Source: FEN-299 sp963727765
GTDB taxonomy: Bacteria; Acidobacteriota; Vicinamibacteria; Vicinamibacterales; Fen-181
Direction: 5' to 3'
NCBI GenBank assembly: GCA_963727765.1
Contig: CAVSGZ010000007.1
Span: 1 to 64,000 of the forward strand
Length of the DNA stretch: 64,000 bases
Shown: positions 57,745 to 64,000 of the stretch, in pieces
Layout: each line of letters starts with the position of its first letter
Position numbering within the stretch: the stretch's first letter is position 1
Notes under the pieces: generated by a model
Seen by the model: the letters and a program-made list of their open reading frames with translations, nothing else
Databases searched by the model: none
What the model was told of the DNA's origin: nothing
Translations under genes and position numbers: made by a program

Positions 57745-60115
57745 TCAGAATCTCAGTTCCAGGGCGACGTACACATTGCGCGTCGCCAGCGGGTAATAGT
57801 AACGCGTCCCCTCGAGCGTCAGCGGCGACGTGTCGGTCGCCGAGGTGAAGTACTGGTAGCTGTAGCCGTTGGGGAACATGCGCCGGTTGTCGAGGACGTT
57901 GTTCACCTGCAGCCGCAGTCTGGGGTGCGCACGCATCAGGATGCGCAGCGGGCGCGAGAGGTCGAACGACGCCGACATGTCGAGGTCTGTGAACGCCGGC
58001 GCCGTGAAATCGGGGTTGAACGTGTTGTCGAGGAACGACATGCCGACGTGTTTCACGGTGGCGTTGAACGTCGCGCCACTCGTCGGCGTGTAGTCGGCGG
58101 AGAGGGTGGCCAACACCGCCGGCGTGTTGTAGGGCTCGACGTCCTTGAACGTCCGGCTCGTCGAGCCGGTCCAGTTGCCCTCGGCATCGTACACGTCGAA
58201 GTACCTGCGTCCAGGTCGAGATCCGGTTGCGGCTGTAGGTGGCCGTGTGCCGAAGTTGCAGCGATTCGACCGGGTGCCACCTCAGGTCCATCTCGATGCC
58301 GGTGCGGTAGCTGCGATCAACGTTCTGGTGCAGCGGGAGGCCGATCTCCGAAAGCTGCCCGGTCTGGGCGATCTCGTGGTGGAACGACATCACGTAGCCG
58401 TTGATCCGGGCGCTGGCGCGGCGGCCCGTGAGGACGGCGCCAAACTCGCCGTTGACCACCTGCTCGGGCTGGACGGCCGCCAAATCGTAGTGGACGCTGG
58501 CGTTGTCCTCGCCCTGCAGCATGTCCGAACGCCCGGGCTCACGGCCGGCCCGGCCGATCGACGCGTACAGGCTGACGTTGCTGCTGGCGTCGAAGGTGAC
58601 GCCGCCCTTCGGGTTGAAGAACGTCCAGTCGGTCGAGCCGAGGTCGATCGAGCCAGCGTAGCGGAAGCGCGCCCACCGCACCTGCACGTCGCCAAGGTAG
58701 TGCCATCGCCCCTCGGTCCACGTGATCTTGGCAAAGGTGTTGAACTCCTGCTTGTCGCCGTGGTTCACGTAGTCGCTGGGTCCGTCGACGACGTCCCGGG
58801 TGTGCTGGCTCTCGAACGTGCTGAAGTAGGAACCCCACGTGACGTCCAGGCGCTTCCCGGTCCTGTGCACCGTCGTCGACACGCCGACGTTGTGCCAGCT
58901 GAGACCGTATTGGTAGAGGCCCGACGGCGCGGCCGCTTCGTCGGCGACGCGGTACCAGCCGTCCGCCGCGTTGACGAACCCCTGGACGGCGAGGTCGGTC
59001 GCCGGGTTCAACAGCCGGTGATACTGGGCGGTCACGAACCCTTGCCCGAAGTTGTCGCGCTCATCCGGCGACATCGGGTTGGTGCGGAGGTCCGCCGCCA
59101 GCTGGGTCTCGTCCGCGGCGTCGTAGGCGAGCTGCGTGTGCTCGCGGCCGTAGAAGCCGAAGATCTTCAGATACGAATTGGGCGTCTCGTGGCTCGCGCC
59201 GAGATAGACGCTCGTCTCGCCGACGCCGGAGTGGTACTTGAAGCCGTCGGAGGTCTGCGTGGCAGCCTGAGCGTAGAACTTGAAACCCTGTCCGACCTTG
59301 CCCGAGTTGAACGTCCCGCTCAGACGCTCCGTGCCGAAACTGCCAATGCCGGTCCTCACGACCGCCTCCGGGCGGTCGGTGAAGGCCGCGCTCGCGAAGT
59401 TGATCGAGCCGACGAACGACGACGCCCCGACCGACGACGTGCCAACGCCGCGCTGCACCTGGATGCTGTCGACAGCGTTCGCGAAGTCGCCGAAGTTCGA
59501 GAAATAGAACGCCGAGTCCTCCGGCTCGTTGATCGGCATGCCGTCGATGGTGACGTTCATGCGCGTCTGCGAGATGCCGCGCAGGTAGATGTACGAATAG
59601 CCGACCGGCGCGCCAGAGTCGGCGTACTGCGTCAGTGACGGCACCTGCTCGAGCAGAAAGGGGATCTCCTGACCCCAGTTGCGCGACTCGATCTCGGAAT
59701 GCGGGATGTCGCTCTTCGAGACCGGCGCGTCGACGGGAGCCCGCACGGCCGAGACCGTGACGTCCTCGCGGAACCGCGCCAGCGGCGTGAGGACGATCTC
59801 CACCGAGACCGGCGAGGTGCCAACCTCGATCGGTTGCTCCGCATCGATATAGCCGGCGCGGGTGATCTTCAGGCTGTACGGGCCGGCAGGGAGAGCGACC
59901 TGAAAGCGGCCATCGGCTCCGGTCTCGACCGATCGTGCCGACGTCGCCACAGTCACGACGGCGCCGGCGAGCGGCGCGCCGGCGGCGTTCCGCACGACGC
60001 CCTGGACCGGCACGGAAACCTGGGCGAGAGCCGTGGATGCGGCGCCTGCGGACCACGCCAGCGCGGCCAGTACAAGCAGCCAGGACGAAGATCTTCCGCG
60101 TGTGTGTGACTTCAC
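57745..60115 (-). CDS. TonB-dependent receptor, predicted thiamine uptake (frameshifted)
   Basis: About 790 residues. Start GTG at 60115 with GGAGG six bases upstream. Signal peptide (WLLVLAALAWSAGAASTALAQ), carboxypeptidase-like domain (GVVRNAAGAPLAGAVVTVAT), plug (LEQVPSLTQYADSGAPVGYS, YIYLRGISQTRMNVTIDGMP) and barrel. Near 58202 one extra base (acgcaggtacttcgac) shifts the frame, after which VYDAEGNWTGSTSRTF and the last strands (RNVYVALELRF, ending in Phe) follow. It is the first gene after the TPP riboswitch, so it should bring thiamine or a derivative across the outer membrane. Confidence 0.9.
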
Positions 60116-60194
60116 AAACCGCCTCCTCTCGGCCGCACGAGTGCCCTGGTGCGGCGAGTGATGGCGGATGCTCTGGGGATGTCTCGAATCGAAG

Positions 60195-60212
60195 GGGAGC
60201 GCCGAGGCTCCC
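60195..60212 (-). promoter_or_regulatory. Possible riboswitch expression-platform hairpin
   Basis: Inverted repeat gggagc, 6-base loop, gctccc, directly after the riboswitch P1 arm in the transcript. It has no clear U tract, so it may be a weak terminator, or regulation may act on translation instead. Confidence 0.4.
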
Positions 60213-60215
60213 GAT

Positions 60216-60295
60216 CGCCTTCCCTACGCCGGGTACTAACCGGTTCAGGTTCGAGGGTGTGATCTCAGGCCGTTGTCTTTGGCCACCCCTAGGCG
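60216..60295 (-). ncRNA. TPP (THI-box) riboswitch
   Basis: Read on the minus strand: P1 arm cgcct, then aggggtg, the hallmark ctgagatcacaccc, tcgaacctga, accggttagt, then gcgtagggaagg with the closing aggcg arm. These match the conserved thi-box segments CUGAGA, ACCC..GAACCUGA and GCGUAGGGAAG. It lies 100 bases upstream of the receptor gene. A 6-bp hairpin (60195-60212) just downstream may be part of the switch. Confidence 0.95.
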
Positions 60296-60417
60296 TCCTG
60301 CCAGTGGTCAGTCTCTCGCATGAGGCAACGGGAGTCAACCCCGGAGAGGCGGGGAGTACGGACGGTGATGCCGACTTCTGGTGAACGGACAGTCCGCCCC
60401 CCGCCTCTTCTTCGCTT

Positions 60418-60963
60418 CTAGTGTCTCTTGTCGTCGCCGGTGGGGAACAGCCTGGTTCCCGTCATGGTCATAATCGGCAACAGGGTCACCGGGACGGGGA
60501 CCGTGGGGGGGAGGCCGCTCACGATTTCAGTGCTCCGCATGGCCGCCCGAATCTCCGTCGCGTCATCGACCAGCACGAACGCCCAGACCGAGCGGCGATG
60601 CAGTCCTGACGGGCTGGACACGATGTCGACCGTCAGCGTGCCCGTGCAGTCATGATCCACCGTATAGGTTCCCAGTTTCGTGTCGTCGCTGACGCCGCCG
60701 CCCGCGCTGCTGACCTGGACCCCCGAGAAGTTGCCGCGGCCGTCGAATGTGTACAACCCGACGGCAACTGCGAGAGTCGGAGTGTAGGTTGTTGGTGTTG
60801 TCGGCGGCATCACCGGCACCATCACCGTTCCTGTCTCGGTGTAGCCCCACTTTCCCTCGAGGCTCTTGTTCGTGCAGCCCCAATGACCCTGCGCCGACGC
60901 CACGACCGCCACGATCAGCATGAGCGCGGCGATGCAGATTGTCCGGAAGAAGTGGTGTTTCAT
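60418..60963 (-). CDS. Secreted hypothetical protein
   Basis: 181 residues from the ATG at 60963 (MKHHFFRTIC), with GAGGAG nine bases upstream. A signal peptide (residues 1-25, cleavage near VASAQG) is followed by a single domain: WGCTNKSLEGKWGYTETG, GLYTFDGRGNFSGVQVSS and TYTVDHDCTGTLTVDIV. The pattern GKWGYxxxG..FDGxGNFxG..GTYTVxxDCTGT recurs in small exported proteins of Acidobacteriota. Two cysteines may form a disulfide. Function unknown. Confidence 0.85.
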   Translation of the reverse strand: MKHHFFRTICIAALMLIVAVVASAQGHWGCTNKSLEGKWGYTETGTVMVPVMPPTTPTTYTPTLAVAVGLYTFDGRGNFSGVQVSSAGGGVSDDTKLGTYTVDHDCTGTLTVDIVSSPSGLHRRSVWAFVLVDDATEIRAAMRSTEIVSGLPPTVPVPVTLLPIMTMTGTRLFPTGDDKRH

Positions 60964-61595
60964 GGACTTTCTCCTCACTACTCGACACTCCGTCATAGGA
61001 ACGAAGGCGCAAACCGGGCGAGGGACCGTCGTGGCAGGCGGGCGATCGTCTTGCCGAGAGCCTACTGGCGCTCGTCGATGGCGGTCATGGCACGGTACAG
61101 CTGGGGGCGGCGGGCGGACTGCGTGCGACGGCAAAGTCTGGACGGCGCGCCATTGCGAAACTTCCTTGGCGCCGAGTTGCCGAATCGCGGGTGCAGAGGG
61201 ACCCCATGATGCGCCCGGGCGGGGGGGAAGTCAACAGACAGAACGCAACACAGGCAGGACGGGACGATGCTGGCCGACGGCTGACGGCGTGGGTCCAGTC
61301 AGCTCCGATTCTCCGGCGCCAGCCCTGGCCCGGCGGCCTGTCGGCGGCATGCGCGGGGCCCCACTTCGTCACCCCGCGCGGATCCCGGCGCCTGCGCGCC
61401 GGTTTCCGGCATTCCTGCGCCGCGACGCCTCGAAGGCCCGCGTCGCCCGCGAGGCCCGGGCTGTCGCCGATCCCTCAGCGTCAGTCTCCGATCCCTCTGC
61501 GAAGCCCCCGATTGACAATCGTCAGTGTCGATTGACAGCGTGAGTTCCGATTCCACTGCGGAAGCCGCAAGGCGCGAGCCGGAGGCAGTGGTAGC
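60964..61595. other. Intergenic stretch with an imperfect 60-base repeat
   Basis: 632 bases between divergently transcribed genes. No convincing gene; open frames here are short and arginine-rich. Near the right end, cagcgtcagtctccgatccc (61476) and cagcgtgagttccgattcca (61536) are an imperfect direct repeat exactly 60 bases apart, each followed by a ctgcg-gaagcc-like block. Between them are two gattgaca words. Confidence 0.5.
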
Positions 61596-62732
61596 ATGTC
61601 CGCTGTGCAACTCGACGACCTCTCCACGCCGGCGCTCGTGATCGACGAAGACCGGATGGCCCGGAATATCGACCGGATGCGGCGGCATATTTCGGACCTC
61701 GGTGTCGGCTTCCGTCCCCACGTGAAGACCGCCAAGAGCATCGACATCGCGCGGCGGCTGATGACCACGCCGCACGGTCCGATCACCGTATCCACACTGA
61801 AGGAGGCCGAGCAGTTCTTCGCCCACGGCGTCACCGACATCCTGTACGCGGTCGGCATCGAACCCGGAAAACTGCCGCACGTTGCCGACCTGCGGGCGCG
61901 CGGCTGCGACCTGATGGTGGTCCTCGACAGCGTCGAGGCGGCGCGCGAGCTGTCGGCCTTCTGCGCCGGGCGGCGCTGCGAGATCCCGGTGCTCATCGAA
62001 ATTGACTCGGACGGCCACCGCGCAGGCGTGAAGCCGGAGTCCGGCGACCTGCTCGAGGTGGCCGCCGCACTGTCGTCCGGCGCCCGCTGCCGCGGCGTGA
62101 TGACCCACGCCGGCGCGTCGTACGACTGCCGGTCGGTCGATGCCATCGTCGCCATGGCCGAACAGGAACGGGCGGCGGTCGTGCGCGCTGCCGAACGGCT
62201 TCGGGCTGCGGAGCACGACGCCGCGGTCGTGAGCGTGGGGTCCACGCCGACGGCGACATGTGCGCGAGATCTCTCCGGCGTCACGGAAGTGCGCGCCGGG
62301 GTGTTCGTGTTCCAGGACCTGGTGATGGCCGGGCTCGGCGTCTGCTCGGTCGACGATGTCGCGCTCTCGGTGCTGGTGAGCGTGATCGGCCATCAGCGCG
62401 AGAAGGGCTGGATCGTCACCGACGGCGGGTGGATGGCCGTGTCGCGCGATCGGGGCACCGCGGGCCAGGCCGTCGACCAGGGCTATGGGCTCGTGTGTGA
62501 CGCGGATGGCCGGCTGCTCGAGTCGTTCGTGATGCACGGCGCCAACCAGGAGCACGGCCTCATCTCGCGCCGCGGCGGCGGCGGGATCGACTGGGACGCG
62601 TTTCGCGTCGGCACGAGGCTGCGGATCCTGCCCAATCACGCCTGCGCGACCGCCGCTCAGCACTGCGAATACCACGTCGTCAACGGCTCCCGCGCGATCG
62701 TCGCCCGCTGGGGGCGCTTCGGAGGATGGTGA
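61596..62732 (+). CDS. D-threonine-aldolase/D-serine-dehydratase-like PLP enzyme
   Basis: A 378-residue fold-type III (alanine-racemase-like) enzyme. STPALVIDEDRMARNIDRM and RPHVKTAKS carry the PLP lysine (Lys44). SDGHRAGV follows, and the C-terminal LPNHACATAAQ has the His and Cys that bind the metal in D-threonine aldolases and DSD1-type D-serine dehydratases. It would cleave or deaminate a D-hydroxy amino acid; the exact substrate is open. The RidA gene overlaps its 3' end by seven bases, which fits enamine or imine production. Confidence 0.9.
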   Translation: MSAVQLDDLSTPALVIDEDRMARNIDRMRRHISDLGVGFRPHVKTAKSIDIARRLMTTPHGPITVSTLKEAEQFFAHGVTDILYAVGIEPGKLPHVADLRARGCDLMVVLDSVEAARELSAFCAGRRCEIPVLIEIDSDGHRAGVKPESGDLLEVAAALSSGARCRGVMTHAGASYDCRSVDAIVAMAEQERAAVVRAAERLRAAEHDAAVVSVGSTPTATCARDLSGVTEVRAGVFVFQDLVMAGLGVCSVDDVALSVLVSVIGHQREKGWIVTDGGWMAVSRDRGTAGQAVDQGYGLVCDADGRLLESFVMHGANQEHGLISRRGGGGIDWDAFRVGTRLRILPNHACATAAQHCEYHVVNGSRAIVARWGRFGGW

Positions 62733-63115
62733 TGAACGTGACGAGGATCGATCCGGCGACGATGGTGAAGCCGGGCGGCCATTACAGCCACGTGGTCGTC
62801 CACAACGGCGTGGCCTACGTGTCGGGGCAGTTGCCGATCGGGCCCGACGGCCCGCTGCCGGCGACAACGCCGTTCGAGGAGCAGGCGCGCCAAGTGCTGG
62901 CCAACGTGCGCGCCGCCGTGACCGCGGCGGGTTCGGACCTCTCGAAGGTGCTCAAGTGCACGGTCTACGTTGTGGACATCGCCGACTGGCCGACGTTCAA
63001 CCGGCTCTACGCCGAGATGTTCGGCGACCACAAGCCGGCACGCGTCGTGGTGCCGGTCTCGCCGCTGCACTACGGCTACCGGGTCGAGATGGACGCCGTG
63101 GCGGCGGTGGACTGA
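62726..63115 (+). CDS. ridA: RidA-family enamine/imine deaminase
   Basis: A 129-residue YjgF/YER057c/UK114 protein: GGHYSHVVVHNGVAYVSGQL, RQVLANVRAAVTAAGSDLSK and the catalytic-site stretch HKPARVVVPVSPLHYG, in which the substrate-binding Arg is present. It removes reactive 2-aminoacrylate-type intermediates made by PLP enzymes, matching its overlap with the D-amino-acid enzyme gene. The last residue of the usual acidic end (E in VE-A) is MDAVAAVD. ATG at 62726; a second ATG at 62732 is also possible. Confidence 0.92.
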   Translation: MVMNVTRIDPATMVKPGGHYSHVVVHNGVAYVSGQLPIGPDGPLPATTPFEEQARQVLANVRAAVTAAGSDLSKVLKCTVYVVDIADWPTFNRLYAEMFGDHKPARVVVPVSPLHYGYRVEMDAVAAVD

Positions 63116-63117
63116 AC

Positions 63118-63144
63118 GCAGGGCTCAAGGCTCAGGGAACAGGC
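63118..63144. repeat. Heptad-type repeat fragment
   Basis: The sequence gggctcaaggctcaggg, two to three ggctcaR units, in the 16-base gap between the ridA stop and the convergent peptidase stop. Same unit family as 36283 and 36356. It also forms the 3' end of the peptidase frame. Confidence 0.5.
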
Positions 63145-64000
63145 TTTGCGTGGACGGGCGCGGTGAGCACCGCCGCGATCGTCGTAATTCCGTTGAAGAA
63201 CGTGCCCATCCGGAGGTTCTCGTTCTCGGCGTGCTGGTTGTTGTCGAAGTTGACGATCGGCACGCCGATGGCGGGCACGCCCATCGCCTCGATGAACGGC
63301 GCGATCGGCACCGTGCCGCCCATCGTGCGAATCTGCACCGGCGGCTGGCCGAACATCCGCGCGATGGCCGCGACAATCTGGCGCGACGCCGGCGCGAGCG
63401 GCGACGTTCTGTACGCGTTGGTCTCGCCGCCCTCGACCGTCAGCTTCACGATCCGGGGATGCGCGGCGCGCGTGGCATCGTCCGGGTCGCGGTCGACCAG
63501 GTAGAACCCCTGTCGGGCAATGTGCGCCTTCAGGCGCTCGAGCATTGCGGCGGACGGCGTCTCCTTGACGAGTCGGATGTCGATGGCAGCAGTCGCCTGG
63601 GCCGGGATGATCGTGCGGGCGTTGGCCCCGACGAAGGCGCTGGAGAAGCCGCGGATGTTCAGCGACGGGCGCTGGACGGCCTCTTGCAGGGACAGCCCCG
63701 GCTGCTCGACCTCCTCGATGCCGAACAGTTTCTTGAGCGCGCCCTCATCGTCGGGCACCGCGGCGAGCATCGCCTTCTCTTCGGGCGCGAGTGGTTCGAG
63801 GCCGTCGTAGAAGCCCGGCACGAGCACGTGCCCGCGGTCATCCTTCATGGAGGCCAGCAGCCGCACCAGATCGAAGGCGGGGTTCGGCACCCAGTTGCCG
63901 TAGTGGCCGCTGTGCAGGGCGAACTTCGGCCCGAACACCGTCAACTCGAATGTCAGGATGCCCCGGGCGCCAAAGGTGACCGTCGGCCGCCCGCTCGGAT
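63132..64000 (-). CDS. M20-family metallopeptidase (partial)
   Basis: C-terminal 289 residues of an M20/M28-like exopeptidase. The frame is open to the right edge, upstream of the TTG at 63944 (RPTVTFGARGILTFE), so the start lies outside. FALHSGHYGNWVPNP opens the dimerisation domain (the lid histidine is here), GANARTIIPAQATAAIDIRL is its conserved strand, and GGTVPIAPFIEAMGVPAIGV with NQHAENENLRMG gives the metal-binding His near the end. Probably a dipeptidase-type enzyme. Convergent with ridA. Confidence 0.9.
   Translation of the reverse strand, partial: PSGRPTVTFGARGILTFELTVFGPKFALHSGHYGNWVPNPAFDLVRLLASMKDDRGHVLVPGFYDGLEPLAPEEKAMLAAVPDDEGALKKLFGIEEVEQPGLSLQEAVQRPSLNIRGFSSAFVGANARTIIPAQATAAIDIRLVKETPSAAMLERLKAHIARQGFYLVDRDPDDATRAAHPRIVKLTVEGGETNAYRTSPLAPASRQIVAAIARMFGQPPVQIRTMGGTVPIAPFIEAMGVPAIGVPIVNFDNNQHAENENLRMGTFFNGITTIAAVLTAPVHAKPVP

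Noticed and set aside
61299..62867. A 522-residue open frame on the minus strand
   Set aside because: It is antisense to the D-threonine-aldolase-like and RidA genes, which have clear catalytic motifs; this frame has none.

Overview
The window is high-GC bacterial DNA with densely packed genes. Two TonB-dependent receptors with N-terminal carboxypeptidase-like domains show a Gram-negative envelope. Together with the Tad locus, the HD-GYP and sigma-54 regulators and the overall gene style, they point to Acidobacteriota, probably class Vicinamibacteria. That placement is an inference, since no rRNA or core marker lies here. No tRNA, rRNA, CRISPR array or insertion sequence was recognised.

Region 1 (1-17495, almost all minus strand) is a Tad/Flp pilus locus. 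In transcription order it runs: sigma-54-type AAA+ regulator, DUF192 protein, two TadE/F pseudopilins, TadG-like vWA protein, squalene-cyclase-fold protein, DUF362 protein, PAP2-type membrane protein, two small PilZ-like proteins, a tandem array of Flp pilins with strong hairpins, prepilin peptidase, another Flp, CpaB, CpaC secretin, CpaE, CpaF, TadB and TadC (cut by the left edge). A membrane protein of unknown function (8827-10291) lies on the plus strand inside it.

Region 2 (17944-35703) is an envelope or extracellular polysaccharide cluster exported by an ABC transporter. It holds a GT-C transferase, two GT4 enzymes, a tandemly duplicated GT4, the Wzm/Wzt pair, a radical SAM protein, a GT4-GT2 fusion, a GT2, a DnaJ-domain protein, a GT87-like protein, and a UbiA-type enzyme carrying a beta-sandwich-like tail.

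Region 3 (35885-51782) is mixed: an IMPACT/UPF0029 protein, a DinB-like protein, a kinase-M23-aminotransferase fusion, a MurG-HEAT fusion paired with a divergent MraY, a four-helix-bundle protein, a phosphoesterase, a family-9-like carbohydrate-binding protein, a sigma-54 activator coupled to an HD-GYP/GAF protein, a cytidylate-kinase-like protein and a RhlE-type helicase. Its spacers carry degenerate heptanucleotide arrays.

Region 4 (51820-64000) has a TonB receptor, a PAS/zinc protein, a small zinc-ribbon protein, an MFS transporter and a TPP-riboswitch operon (TonB receptor, PnuC/PnuT-type transporter, NadR-like kinase), which reads as thiamine uptake and phosphorylation. It ends with a secreted hypothetical protein, a D-threonine-aldolase-like enzyme, RidA, and an M20 peptidase cut by the right edge.

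Small frameshifts interrupt at least 13 otherwise well-conserved genes. This looks more like uncorrected sequencing or assembly error than decay, so those genes are annotated across the break.
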